Below are positions 35,088-47,755 of a stretch of DNA of 64,000 nucleotides, in pieces (the stretch's first letter is position 1; each line of letters starts with the position of its first letter). The notes under the pieces are model-generated. The model was not told the origin of the DNA and searched no databases. It was given only the letters and a program-made list of their open reading frames with translations. The DNA lies in contig CM057228.1 of NCBI GenBank assembly GCA_029891385.1, positions 135,559,475-135,623,474 on the forward strand, read 5' to 3'. Made by a program: the position numbers and the translations under genes. The stretch comes from Erythroxylum novogranatense (Eukaryota; Streptophyta; Magnoliopsida; Malpighiales; Erythroxylaceae).

Positions 35088-36501
35088 ATGGGTCAGGCAT
35101 TTCGTCGAGCATCTGGCAGAATCCGAGCCACCGATCCTTCTCCGAAGACTGCAGTCGACCGACGGCCCCCGGTGGGCTCCACAGACAAGGTGGATATTTC
35201 GAGGACAACCACGTTGTACAATGAGAACCAGACCGGTGTTGATTCTGGTTAGTTCTTAGCGGCCTTTGTTTTAGCCTTATTCGGAGAGTATGAGATTAAC
35301 TTGAAATATTGATTTTTTTGGAGTTGGGTCGATTCGGTGGAAAAATCCCAGAAACAGGAAAGCTCATGTTAGTTCAAATAAGATGTTTTTACCATTGTTT
35401 TCCCCTGTCGAGGTTCTCTCTGGTTTGAATCAAAGTTTGAGCTTTAGGCGAGAGTTTGGATTTAATTTTGTATTTTAGTTGGATAAGTTGAGGCGTCTCT
35501 TTGGTTTCGAAGATAATGTTAGCTGAAACTTGTGTGATTACAAATCGATACTAAATATCCCTTTTCCTTGTCACGAACACATGCTTGAATAACGATCTTT
35601 TTACAGGCCTTTGCCCTCTTTTGATTGAGACAATGCACATCTTTGCGCCCAAGATGGTATTTACGAAATGCATGTTTGTATGACAGTAGCGACTAGATTT
35701 TTCCTATACAACAGGGAGTTGTATTTTCTTTTTGATGAGTAAGGATCATGTTTTTACGAGTATTGTTTTGATATTTGATGAACTTCTTCGTTTTGTTGCG
35801 AGAACAATCTTGTTTTGCACTGGAAGTGGCATAGCAAGGATTGAAGTTTTGGAAACTTGCTTTTACATACAATGAGTGCATGTTCGCGGTATTTAGCAGC
35901 TGTTTATGGGTATGCTAACTTCATACGACCTCAAATTTGTTGTTTTAATGTTTTGTTGAGATGGCCCTCCAAGAGTTAACCCTGAGAACATCCTTGATGA
36001 ACGAGATCCGCAATATGATGCAATGCTTGGTCAAATGTTGGGTCGAATTAGATCAAAACCGGGTGGGAAAGCTGAGATTGGTGAGGTGAGTTACAGTAAA
36101 AACGACAGTTAAGTGTTTGTTTCGCTTACCATTGCTCATTAATCTTTTCACTGTTATGTAGTAAGCACTTCTTCTGATAGGGGTGAGGTGAGTTAATACT
36201 GGGTTTATGATAACAGGCATCAGTCGTAGAAAGGTACAATCGGCCTATGCCTAAGCTGCGAAACACAAAAACTGATTCTGGAAGGTATGAAGACCGACCT
36301 GTGCCTCCTGGGACTCTAAATGTGACACAGTTGCGCCACATCATACTCTTACATCAAGGTAAGGCTGAGGATCACGAAGGGCCTATGAGCATCCACTTAA
36401 TTGCCGAGAAGTTTCAACTTGAAGTTGCACAAGTCGAGAGGATCGTACAATCGATATCACTGCCTCCCGAAGACATCCAAGAAAGGAAAAGCCATAATTG
36501 A
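35088..36501 (+). CDS. NDUFAF4-like complex I assembly factor (three exons)
   Basis: Exons 35088-35247, 35961-36085 and 36217-36501 have GT...AG introns and join in frame to 189 residues. The N-terminus MGQAFRRASGRIR has Gly2 and basic residues, resembling the possible myristoylation site of NDUFAF4 proteins. A middle segment (NPENILDERDPQYDAML) follows. The C-terminal part has NVTQLRHIILLHQGK, IAEKFQLEVAQVERIVQ and SLPPEDIQERK, which resembles the NDUFAF4 (UPF0240) C-terminal region. NDUFAF4 acts in early assembly of mitochondrial respiratory complex I. The assignment rests on motif order and length, so it is likely but not certain. The gene converges with the carrier gene to its right. Confidence 0.7.
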
Positions 36502-37581
36502 CAATCACAGTGACAGGGTTTGCTTTCTCTTTTACATCACTAAGAAAACTTTCTGTTGAATAAGGGAGAGTAGCTAACGAGATTTTAATGTTCTGTCAGC
36601 CTCTTGGTATCGGTCGGTGGCCATTGAGAGAGCAAATATGTAGTCAGTCATCGCTCATTTGTAGGAGTGTTTGTACACTAGAATGTTGTTCAGGGGTTAG
36701 TAGTCATCATCCATGAACTCCATACTTGCTATTGGATGAAGAGTCAAAAATTCACTTGGATATACTATTGGAAGTGAGATTTTACTTTCCATTGAACTGC
36801 AGAATAACAAAAAGTTGAAATAGATTTACTGATTAGATGAACAGAAGTTGCAGATACCATGAAGTGCAAAACTATGCCATCGTGTTGGCTGTTACTGAAT
36901 GTTTAAAATGATATCCATTCTTCTCTTCTTTCATCTTTCTCTGCTCGATAGCCCCTTTTGGCCTTTTAAATTTTATGTCACGCACCAACCTATAATTGTT
37001 GTCCTCATCGCTGCTTTCTAATCTTCAAGTGCAAGTGGGTGCCTCTAAAGATACCAAGTTAGTTTGAACTTCGAGTTCGATCTAACTTAAAGTCAACAAG
37101 TCAAGTTTAATTTGACAATCTTTTTTTAGGTTGGACTAATCATTGAAAATGAGCTTAATCATATTTAAAGTCAATTATCCGATTTGAGCTTAAGATTCGA
37201 GGTCGGACTTATGGTTGTAGCCCTTCAAACTTACTATTTTTGGTATTGAACCATCTATTCTATTAGTGAAGTCTAAAATTGCTTTCCTTGGAAAAAACAA
37301 ACTCTTTTCCTTTTTAAGATCAAATCAACTAAATAGGAAGCATAAATATCTAATTATTTCAACTCAATATTAATATGATAATCCAACATAACATCCTTAA
37401 ATCTACAAACATAATCTCTAATGCTCTGTTATAATGACAAATTTCAACAATGATTCTCCTTTTCCTTCTATAAGGCAATCTAATCCTCATCTGAGAGCAA
37501 AAATGGCAAAAATTGGATGATGAAGTGGGCTAAATAGAAAAATAGAGAAACTTATACAAAGAATGAAGTTCTTCAAAGATA
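36502..37581. other. Intergenic gap between convergent genes
   Basis: This 1.1 kb holds the 3' untranslated regions of the NDUFAF4-like gene (plus) and the carrier gene (minus). The middle is AT-rich with short repeats of 'aagtcaacaagtcaagtt' type near 37090-37115. No gene was seen. Confidence 0.6.
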
Positions 37582-40247
37582 TCAAGTCAAAGTAGCATCT
37601 AAGAGATCATGCAAAGCTTCGTAAACGACAAATGTGACGGCTCCGGCCGGTGCGGCCTTTAAGGTAGAAGGGAGAATCCCCTTATAAAGACCAGCACAAC
37701 CCTCTGCTTCTAAGATTCTGACAAATGCATCAAACATGCTTTTATAGGCATGGTTCTCAACTCTAGCACCATATTTTGGATGCCTATGTAGCCCTTCAAT
37801 CTGCAAAGGGATGACCAAAAAGTGAAAATTATTCAGAAGAAGTCGCGCATAATTATGAACATTACTTAGTGACTTCCTTGATTTGGTCCTATTGCTACTG
37901 TTTAAAAGATTGATATGCTCACAAACTTCCGATAAGGTTAACTCGAGACAATTTATAGTATTGAGATGAAACTGAGTATATTAAAGCAAAAGATTTATGA
38001 AGTGAGACCTCAATAAGGACAGAAACCTGCCTGGAATCGTTTCTTGACGACATCGAGAGGATGACAGACAAGTTTGGCGCATGTCCCGGCAGCAAACCCG
38101 CATACAAAATACTCGAAGCTTGAGAGTTCAGTGTCTGCTGAGCTTACTTCAGGTGAGATGTAACGATTCCAGCCCTACAATCAAACCAGTAAAAAATGTA
38201 TCACAATTCAAACTAGCTAAGCATTTGTTTACACAATTCATAATGAAATATTCACCAATGACCGAACGAGTATGTAAACCGCACCTAGTAAATTTGACAT
38301 AAATCTTTTAGAGGAAAAAATTGCTTAATTCCAAGGATTCCTATTAGTATTTGGTAAGTGATTCATAACTTGAGAATACATAAAGGAAAATGGTGACAAT
38401 CCAGAAAAAGAAAAAATGTGCAAGTATCAGTTCTGCTTCTGCCCTCCAAAGAGATTGTAACTTTTATAGAGTAGCATCTTAAACAGAGAACAAGAGCTAA
38501 AACTCATACCGTGGTCCAACGCTTGAACATATCGTAGGTACCAAACTGAAGGCCAGCATAAGGAACAATCTCAACCAAGGTTGGTGATAATCCAGAATAT
38601 AATCCCCTGATGCCACGAGTTCCGATAATATCAGCAAATGCAGACCTCATTGTTGGATAAACCTAATGCAGACACTTCTTAGCCAAACAATAACACAACA
38701 ACTAAATGATGTGCTAAACAATTGGATTTGGTCCTAAAATTATATAATGTAATTTAAACTTGACTGAGGCAAGTTAACTGTGTAAAATTTGTAGCTACCA
38801 CTTAGACATTCTTCTTTATGCTGTTAGGATTGTTTTAGTCCTCACCAACACTTCATATCAAGTTATGATAGGTAAATGGAAAGAAGAACACAAAGGACCT
38901 CGGGAAAGGAAAAGGAACAGAAAAGGACATCTTAAACCCCACCAACTGATAGCCATTTAACTGACTTAAAGAAAAATCGATCTGATACCATATGGTAGAT
39001 CACAGTCATATTTCATACCTTAGGTTCACCTTGTGAAGCTAATATCGTTCGGACAAGATCAAACGGGTATGATCCAAGCGTAGCCATACAGCCTGCTAAC
39101 GATCCACTTACATATGACACATAACGACTCAACTTTTCATGATCCTCTACAGCACAATAACAATCATATAAGACACCGAAGCAATAGCAATCTAAATGTG
39201 CAATACCATAAATATAATTGCCACAAATGAGATAAAATTGTGGAACAGATAATTTTAAAAATTCCTGATCTGTTCATCCAATACCTTTCTTAGAAGAACC
39301 AGCCAGAAAAGTTTTCAATTTCTGTAACACCACAAATTGAATGGATGTATATGGCATAACCATGAGTAAAGCTGGGACATTACCGCGCCAAAAGCCCTGA
39401 AACAAGCAACTATATGATATGAAAAAGCACAATATAAGCAAAGATCTCTGCAGACTAGCAGTAACAGAACTATAGCTCCCTAAGAACATTCCTTTTTCCT
39501 GCTACACTTAGAGCTGGATAGAATATCAAAATCAGAAACATATTTTAGTTGCAGAAAAGCCACCTACTTCCCAAAAGTTATATTCTGAAAGATTTGGATG
39601 GTTTCCCTTTGCTTTGAAAGGATGCACAAACCAGAAAACTTGTCAAAAGCTAGGCTCGACAATGCATTCGTCAAATCACGAAGAGAGTTCACCATACCGG
39701 CAATCCTTCTTCTCTGAATATATCTTTTGTTGCTTGCAGCATTCCGGTGTACTTGGATGGTCCATGCACATTTTTGTGAAGCAAAGCCCAAGAAGACGTG
39801 GGTTCCAGTTGAACCTGTATCAAATATACATATCAATAGGCTTCAGAATCTCCTACAACTAAATGAAAAGGCCCATAAATTTATCAAATAATTGCATACA
39901 AACTGAATTACTCTAATCCCTAAATCCTAAGAAGTAAGAACTTTCTCTCTTTATCACCCAAATTCGTATATCCATCTCAGTGTAGAAGTGGAAGATCCAC
40001 TAAATAACTGCCATCCATGATTCTAATCTTAACGAAACGTCAATGAATCTTAATCAAATATATACATATTTCACAAAACAAAAGAAGCAAAGATCTTTAT
40101 GGAAAGTAAGGCATGGACGAGATAAATAACCTGGAATCTGATCTTAATAACATCAAGAGGAGAGGTAACAGTACGCGAAACACCACCGGCAGTGGCTCCG
40201 GCGGTTGCCTCAATCAGCGCCTGTTTAAGGCGGTTTTGCTCCTGCAT
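37582..40247 (-). CDS. Mitochondrial carrier, thiamine diphosphate carrier-like (seven exons)
   Basis: Minus-strand exons are 40247-40131, 39814-39698, 39396-39285, 39146-39019, 38662-38510, 38174-38031 and 37800-37582. They total 990 bp and encode 329 residues, the usual carrier length. The start at 40247 ([17 protein letters not shown]) matches the family N-terminus better than the longer upstream frame. Three carrier signatures are clear: [10 protein letters not shown] in repeat 1, SYPFDLVR in repeat 2 and [11 protein letters not shown] in repeat 3. The sequence resembles plant mitochondrial thiamine diphosphate carriers (SLC25A19 type), which import the cofactor across the inner membrane for pyruvate and 2-oxoglutarate dehydrogenases. 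Six introns interrupt it. Five have GT donors; intron 6 has a GC donor (CAG|GCAGGT). Substrate is inferred from similarity. Confidence 0.92.
37801..38030 (-). other. Intron 6 of the carrier gene, with a GC-AG boundary
   Basis: Exon 6 ends CAG at 38031 and the next bases are GCAGGTTTC. Exon 7 begins ATTGAAGGGC at 37800, after TTTGCAG. Using the next GT instead would add four bases and break the frame, so a GC-AG intron is the simplest reading. Confidence 0.7.
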
Positions 40248-42432
40248 TTCCGCGCAACAGCCACCTCCCTCCTGTCTCTCTCCCTCTCTCGATCTCTCTC
40301 TCTCTAAGCTACCCCACAAAACACCAATCCATCAAGAAAAGATCAAAAACACAACAACCAACAACGTCAAGAACAAACAGATACGGAAGAAAACGATGCC
40401 CAAGTTTAGGATCAAATGCGAGAGAGAGAAGATGGGAACCTGGAAAATAGACAGAAGATGGAGGAATTCCAATCGAGGGTATTTTCTAGAAATGATATTT
40501 CTTCGCCGCCGCCGCCATCGCCGTCACTTCTCCTCTTCAGATTTTCAGACAGATATTCTTAGGAGGAGAAAGAGACAGTTGTTGATTACAACGTTGACTT
40601 TTTCTTTCACCGTTTCTCGACAATTTAAGGAATCTATGGTCAACATATATTATCTTTATTTATTTATTTTCTTATTTATATTGTTCAATTTTTTCCCCAT
40701 CTAATCAATCGTACTTGTTGAACAATTAACTTAACAATTATTTTAATATAATAATTTATTAATCATGTTTTAAAATTAAATTATCACATAATAATTCAAT
40801 AATCACATTTTAAAATAACTATTTTGAAAATTACAACACAAATTACAAATTTCATTTAATTAATTGATAATAAATTTTAATAAATAATGCATCGTAATTA
40901 ATAATTATCTAAAATTTTCATAGTTACAAATAATCACTTATTATAATTAAATCTATCAAATAATTACTTTACCCATAATCCAACTAATCAAACTTTCAAA
41001 GAATTACTGATTATTAAATTAGAGATGACAATAAATAAGTTGGGGTATACCAAATTCAACCCAGACTTAAATTATTTTACCAATTTAAATGTCAAAATGA
41101 TATCGTCTTGTTAATACATGTTGGGTTTTAAGTAAATCTCGAACTTAGGTTACCTAAGGTTTTTAAAAAATAGGGCCTAATTCATTGACCTTGGCCTTTT
41201 GTTATTGTCATCTCTACATTAAGTACGTACTTATATAATGGAATGGAGTTGAAACCAGTTCTCAATAAAGTGATCCAACCATGTTTTTCTTAATCTGATT
41301 CACATATTTGTGTAAATGAAATTTAATAAAACAAAGTTAAAATTGGTTAACTAGAACAGATGATCTAATTCTAATAGAATAATATTCAGAAAATAAATTT
41401 CAAGTCCTATCAGGCCTATGACTTGATTTTTTAATTTATTAAATCATGCAAAATTTAGAAAACTAATAATCAATTTTAGAATATTTAATCTCTTTCTGGT
41501 AACTTTTATGAGATAATATAAGTGGCTTAGCTTACAGATGTTGAAATTGTTGTAAGGCGTTAAATTGAAAATTTTCTGGAAAGTAATTGAATAATCAATG
41601 GTGAAACTAGTCTTTTGAGACACTTTCAACTTCAAATAGTGTATGCTTTTCAAATAAAAAAGAAAAGAATGTTCTAGATGCGGTGGGAAGATTCCATTGG
41701 ATTGAATTTAACTAAAATTTAATTTAAAATAAAATTTTATTCTAGGCTCAAATTAATATATAAAATACGTTTAATTTTTAAATTCAAAATCGATATTATA
41801 AAAGTTCTCGATTGAAATTTAACTCACAATTTTATATTTTATAAAATTCTAATAATTTCATTTATATGTTTATTGTAATTTTATTTACATAATATTTTCT
41901 TGCTTTAGTTGTACTTATTTTTTTTCCTCTGTAACTTATATCACTCTTATATTGTCTCATTTATATGTGGGTTTATCAAAAATAACTCTCTATTATGTAA
42001 AAATAAGATTGTATATTATCATATCGCTTCAGATCTCACTTCATTGCAAAATTTCAGAGTAAATGTGATGATGATGATGATGATAAAATATGATTATAAT
42101 TTATTAAAAATGACTTTTTACTTGGTAAAGGTAAGGTAATGTATTACTAAACTTCCAAAATTCTTCATTTTTAGGGAATTTTAACGAGTGTTGTTATTGT
42201 TGTGTTTATATTAGTATAAAAAATATTAAATTTGAATGAAAAACTTATTAAATCATTTATCAAATAAAAAACCATAAACTTCTAAAATAAAAATAAAATT
42301 GTAATTAAATTAGAGTTCTTCAATATGATCACTTGAAGAATCATTATTTTTACTTTAATAAACAATTAAAATATAAAAATGATTTAAAATAAAATGCTTG
42401 TTTAAATAACTTTGTAACTTTTATTATTTTTC
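40248..42432. other. Region upstream of the carrier gene
   Basis: 40248 to about 40450 is the leader and promoter-proximal part, with CT repeats near 40274-40306 (GAGA on the carrier strand). (CCG/GCC)n near 40505-40530 is a short GC run. The rest is AT-rich, with no gene and a SINE-like copy at 41968-42085. The open frame 40192-40704 is antisense and not supported. Confidence 0.55.
41968..42085 (+). repeat. SINE-like repeat, copy 5
   Basis: It reads 'tatcaaaaataactctctattatgtaaaaataagattgtatattatcatatcgcttcagatctc...' and ends TGTGATGATGATGATGATGAT. The block order matches copies 1, 3 and 4. Confidence 0.55.
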
Positions 42433-42956
42433 TTAATAATTATGAGAATAAAATATCAAATAACAAATATGTGCAGAGGACCTTAACTTTCCTCTTCTTG
42501 CAATATATGCATTCGGGTCTACAGAAGACAAAACCTTCATTGATGAACCTGAAAATGATGATAGAAAACAATACTTCTGTCCAACTTTGAAGTTGCAGCA
42601 GTCATGAGGAAATATCAACAACTTTGATGGTCTATAATGTGATCAAAAGAACAGAAAGGAGTTACTTATCGGGGAGAGAATCTCGCATAAAGCATCACTC
42701 ACGCATTTGGTTGGCCATATTTGGAAAATTAGAACATAAGATCAGTTGCTCTAAAATGATAAAAATTGAAGAGATTCAAAGGAAGAGACTTACCAGGATT
42801 ATGATCCTTGTAGATGGGACAAGATCGGAGAAGAAGAAAGGGACAAGCATAGAGAGCATCCTTCACACAGATGGTATGGTAGGCTATGTCTAGAGATTTA
42901 AGGCTCAAGATCAGTACCCTAACTTGATAAAATTCGAAGAACTCTAAATGAACAGA
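42433..42956 (-). other. Unrecognised minus-strand gene-like segment (3' side of the copia insertion)
   Basis: Minus-strand splice-like signals appear here: an acceptor-like TCTCTAG near 42893 followed by an open exon candidate, and a donor-like CCTG|GTAAGT near 42795-42800. A further open frame at 42621-42433 includes SSVDPNAYIARRGKL and ends in TAA. No family was recognised and frames do not join cleanly with the first exon candidate at 48313-48356, so this is only a candidate locus. It may be a decayed gene or a non-coding transcript. Confidence 0.3.
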
Positions 42957-43491
42957 TGTTGTGCGGAAACGTAAATAAATGCGGAGTAAAAATAAAATAG
43001 CAACAAAAGAACACCAAGATTTTTATACTGGTTCAGCAATGCTTACGTCCAGTTTGGAGACGACTGAATATTTCACTTTAATCAACGAGAGCATACAATG
43101 GTGTTTGTCACTCAATTTTCAAGAGACTCAAAATAACCCAAGCCTTACTAGAAAAGAGAAAACAAAAAGAAATAATATATATATATATATATATTTTTCT
43201 CTCTCCTCTCACTATTCTTCTCTCTCCTTCCTCTTCTTTCGGGAAAATTTTCTCTCACTCTAACAACTCTCTCTTCTCACACCAAAACACCTTAAGCTCT
43301 CCTTGTGCTCACACCCCTTCTTCTTCATTTGCTTCCCTTTTATAGAGATCTTCATGGGTGTGAAAGCCTCCAAGCCTCTAGAGTGTGAAAGCCTCCATTG
43401 TTGAGCCACCATTTTTGATCACCGAAAGTAGCTTCCATTTATGACTTTGCAAGCTTTCCATTTATGACTTTGTTTGAGCCAATATTCAACA
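42957..43491 (-). repeat. 3' LTR of the Tork-like copia element (535 bp)
   Basis: It starts TGTTGTGCGG and ends ATTCAACA in plus-strand reading. It has a (TA)n run near 43176-43195 followed by a CT-rich stretch. It pairs with 47756-48302. Confidence 0.92.
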
Positions 43492-43506
43492 ATCTCCACC
43501 TTGGCT
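43492..43506 (-). other. Polypurine tract of the Tork-like copia element
   Basis: The minus-strand sequence GAGCCAAGGTGGAGAT adjoins the 3' LTR. It is the usual plus-strand priming site for this type of element. Confidence 0.65.
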
Positions 43507-43560
43507 CAAATCTTCGAAGTAAAATTTTCAATAGTCGTCTCCCAATTCCCCATGGGGCAA

Positions 43561-46500
43561 TCAACAAATTTTACAAATGTCAATCAAGTCTAAGCAATGC
43601 TTAAACTTGAGTAACGAAACTGGTTTTGTCAACATATCAGCAGGATTGTCAGCAGTCCCAATCTTCTGAAGAAGAATATTTCCCTCATCAACAATTTCAC
43701 GAACAAAATGGAACCTCACATCAATGTGTTTTGTACGTGCGCGATGGACTTGATTCTTTGCTAAATAAATAGCGCCCTGACTGTCGCAATGAACATTCAC
43801 ATGGTCCTGATGGACCCCTAAGTCATCAAGCAACCCTTGAAGCCAGATGACTTCTTTAATAGCTTCTGTTACTGCCATGTATTCTGCCTCAGTAGTTGAT
43901 AAAGCAACTGTAGATTGCAAAGTTGATCTCCAACTCACTGGACCTCCAGTAAGAGTGAATACAAAACCTGTAGTGGACCTACGCTTGTCCAAATCACCTG
44001 CGTAATCAGAATCTACATATCCAACAACACATTTACCATTAACTTCATCTTGCTGAAAAGATAAACCAACATCCACAATACCCAGAATATACCGTAGAAT
44101 CCATTTCATAGCTTGTCAATGCCCTTTTCCTAGATTATGCATATATCTACTGATAATACTAACAGCTTGTGAAATATCAGGCCTAGTACACACCATAGCA
44201 TACATCAAACTACCAACAACACTTGCATATGGAATTTTAGTCATGTAATGACTCTCCTCATCTGTTTTAGGAGACATAGAAGCACTAAGTTTGAAATGAG
44301 GAACAAGAGGTGTACTAACCGATTTTGAATTTTCATTTATCCCGAAACGTTGTAGTACCTTCTTCAAATACTGCTTTTGACACAGACCAATCTTGCCTTT
44401 TGCTCTATCTCTTTCAATTTTCATACCTAGTATCTTTCGAGCTTCTCCCAAGTCCTTCATCTCAAATTCATTACTCAGTTGAGTCTTCAATCTATCAATC
44501 TCCACTGTACTTTTACATGCTATAAGCATATCATCAACATATAAAAGCAAATAAATAAAGGTTCCATCTTGTAGCTTGCGAAAGTATACACAATGATCAT
44601 AATGAATTCTTGTGTACTTTTGCTTGATCATAAACCTGTCAAATCGCTTGTACCATTGTCTTGGAGACTGCTTCAAACCATACAATGATTTTTGCAATTT
44701 ACAAACCCAATTTTCCTTACCAACAACCGTAAACCCTTCTGGCTGAGACATAAAAATATCTTCCTCCAAATCACCATGTAAGAACGTCGTCTTGACATCA
44801 AGTTGGGCCAACTCAAGGTCAAACTGCACAACCAAAGCCAACAAAATACGAATAGAAGAATGTTTTACTACATGAGAGAATACCTCATTGTAGTCAATGC
44901 CTTCCTTCTGAGCATAGCCTTTAGCTACTAATCTGGCTTTGAATCTTACATTGTTTTTTCCCAAAGATTCCATCTTCTTAGCATATACCCATTTACAACC
45001 AATTTCTTTCTTTCCTTTTGGTAACTGAACCAGCTTCCAAGTCTTATTTTTATGAAGAGAATTCATCTCCTCATCCATAGTTTTCTTCCACTCCACACTC
45101 TCTGAACTCCTGACAACTTCTTTGTAGGTAGATGGAATATCATCTTCAATAACTGGAAGTGCATATGCCACAATATCCGTAAATCGAGCAGGCTTTCGAA
45201 CTTCCCTTCTTGATCTTCTGGTTGCAATAGAATCTTGTTGTTGTGGAGGTTCTTGGGTAGGTACCTCCTCTTCATTAACCTCGTCCTCATGCTTGTTCTG
45301 ATTAACCATAGCAGTCTCATCAAAAGCCACATCCCTGCTTACAACAAATTTCTTCTCATCTGGACACCAAAGTCGGTATCCCTTCACACCAGGTTAAAGC
45401 CCATAAATAGAGCTCTCCTTGCTCTTGGATCCAACTTGCTTTCCCTGACATGATAGTAAGCAGGACAACCAAATATGTGTAAATACTTGTAATCAGTACA
45501 AGGTTTACCAGACCATACCTCCATAGATGTTTTACCATTGTTTGCAGTAGTAGGCAACCGATTAATAATATGGCTTGCATAAGTAATTGCCTCAGCCCAA
45601 AACACCTTGTCTAATCCAGCATTAGACAACATACACCGAACTTTCTCAAGTAAAGTACGGTTCATGCGCTCTGCCACTCCATTCTGTTGTGGTGTCTCCC
45701 TAACCGTGAAATGCCTCACAATACCCTCACTTGACAGACTTCCAAAAAGGATCGACTTATATTCACCACCATTATCTCGATCCGAGAGTCTTGATCTTTC
45801 GACCGGTTTGCATTTCAGTCATCTTTTTCCACTTCAGGAATATCTTTAAGACTTCATCTTTATACTTCATGGTGTACACCCATACTCTCCTAGAGAATTC
45901 ATCAATAAAGGAGACAAAATAATGGCTACCTCCCCAAGATGCATTATTGGAAGGTCCCCAAACATCAGTATGAACATAATCTAGAATGCCTTTAGTATGG
46001 TGAATAGCAGTACCAAATTTCACTCTAGTTTGCTTACCCAGTACACAATGTTCACAGAATTCCAATTTACATACCTTTGCGCCTTTCAATAAGCCTTGCT
46101 TTACCAATCCTTGCAATGCTTTTTCACCAGCATGCCCAAGACGCATATGCCATAACCTTGTAGTGTCTGAGCTATCTACATTAGCAACTTGATGATAATG
46201 CTCCACCGAGAATCGCACTCCCATGCAAAAATACAAGTTATTTCGTCTTGTACCTTTCATCACCACAAGTGCCCCGTACACAGTTTTAAGAACTCCACCC
46301 TCTATGGTGATCTTGATACCATTGGATTCCAAAGCTCCTAATGAGATAAGATTTTTTTCATATCCGGTACATATCGAACATCACTCAATTCTCTGACTGT
46401 TCCATCGTGCATCTTCAAACAGATTTTACCTATCCCTTGTGTTTTGCAGGCATTATTATTTCTCATCAAAGCAACTCCACCATCTAGCTCCTGGAAGCTA

Positions 46501-46670
46501 GAGAACCATTCCCGAATGGGACACATATGATAAGTGCAACCTGAATCCAAAATCCACTTCTTGGAGTGACCATCAGCAGATGAACTAATCAAAGCAAACT
46601 CGAAATCATCATCTCCAGATTTTGCAACGTTTGCTACAGAACCCACTTTCTCCTTTTCTTTGTTCTTCAA
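43561..46670 (-). pseudogene. Broken pol of the Tork-like copia element: protease, integrase, reverse transcriptase, RNase H
   Basis: Protease has WILDSGCTYHMCP (about 46538-46570). A frameshift near 46350 follows in a poly-A run. GAG-pre-integrase has LWHMRLGHAG and the integrase core has DYVHTDVWGP. A second frameshift occurs near 45776. The third integrase segment has PQQNGVAERMNRTL, and a third break near 45387 precedes reverse transcriptase, where LDVKTTFLHGD and LLYVDDMLIA (palm YVDD, about 44530) are intact. A TGA at 44116-44118 replaces a tryptophan codon before RNase H (VDSDYAGDLDKRRST, then LSTTEAEYMA). It ends at 43561. The individual domains are well preserved but the polyprotein cannot be made. 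Confidence 0.9.
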
Positions 46671-47475
46671 TTTGGGGCAGTCTTTTTTTCAATGACCCTT
46701 TTGACGACAAAAAGGCACATTTATCTTTAGCAAGAAACTTACCTCGTGACTTTGAACGAGATTTTCCCCGCTTCCCATGTTTTCTTTCCTCGGTTCGTCC
46801 CCTTGCAGTGAGTGTCTCAGTTTGTGAATTGTGAGTCTTCAATTCCTTTTTACGACACTCATGATTCACCAATGCCGCAGAAACCTCATCAAGTTTCACC
46901 TCAGATTTTCCATACAACAAAGTAGTTGTCAAATGATCATAATCATCAGGCAATGAATTTAACAAACATAGTGCCTTATCCTCGTTAGGAATTTTCACAT
47001 CAAGATTTGCTAAATCAACAAGTATTTTATTATAATCATTTAGGTGCTCATGCATAGAAATACCTGAACGATACTGAAATCGAAAAAGTCGCTTCTTCAA
47101 GAAGAGCCGATTTTCTGCACTCTTGGTCATATACTTTTCCTCCAATTTCGTCCGTAACTCCTTAGCTGACGTTTCCTTCATATAAGGATATTTCAACTCC
47201 TTATCAAGGAATGATCGAATAGAGGCACAAGCATGGAGATTAATTCGCGTCCACTGCTTCTCATCCATATCTTCGGGTTTATCGTCTAGAACCATATCCA
47301 ACTCTTATTGGTACAATACATCCATAACTTTACACTGCCACATACCAAAATTATTAGAGCCATTAAATTTATCAACCTCTAACCTTGTAGTAGCGATTGG
47401 ATGTCTACTGGAAGTAGGTGTCGACGATGACGATAACGACTCCCTCTTAACGGACTCGTCTTTATCTCCAGCCAT
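46609..47475 (-). pseudogene. Broken gag of the Tork-like copia element
   Basis: The ATG at 47475-47473 opens MAGDKDESVKRES. A TAA at 47307-47305 interrupts an otherwise continuous gag frame with LKYPYMKETSAKELRTKLE and LNSLPDDYDHLTTTLLYG. A one-base change in a short T run near 46710 (A run at 46709-46713 in plus reading) and a TGA at 46691-46689 break the CCHC zinc knuckle, beyond which the protease frame continues. Gag would form the particle and bind the element RNA. Confidence 0.88.
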
Positions 47476-47741
47476 CTACTCGTCACTGTTCACAAATACG
47501 TACTGATACTATTCACCGCACTGTAGAATTGGCACTATTCACGGAGACTTGTACGACAACATTCATTCCGTCTTGTTCAGAAGATACTATTCACCAACTT
47601 TGTTCACCGTATTGTTCACTATTCACCGATACTGTAGCCGATACTATTCACTGATACTATTCACTGTAGCGCGACACTGTTCACCGACACTATTGCTTCA
47701 ATATATTTTCACTCCTACAATACCCCAGTCGAAAAACTAGA
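47476..47741 (-). repeat. Element leader with repeated GTGAAYAGT motifs
   Basis: Between PBS and gag, the minus strand has GTGAATAGT or GTGAACAGT eight times, plus two GTGAACAA variants, often followed by ATC or paired with CTACAGT. The repeats are spaced irregularly. A packaging, dimerisation or regulatory function is inference. Confidence 0.7.
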
Positions 47742-47753
47742 GCTCTGATACCA
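47742..47753 (-). other. Primer-binding site of the Tork-like copia element
   Basis: The minus strand reads TGGTATCAGAGC just inside the 5' LTR, the site complementary to the 3' end of initiator-methionine tRNA used by most plant copia elements. Confidence 0.85.
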
Positions 47754-47755
47754 CT

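Noticed and set aside
40192..40704. 170-codon plus-strand frame over the carrier gene start
   Set aside because: It is antisense to exon 1 and the leader, and Arg/Ser-rich from CT repeats.
42433..42956. Firm assignment of a protein family to the gene-like segment beside the copia element
   Set aside because: Splice-like signals exist, but the frames do not join cleanly and no family was recognised.
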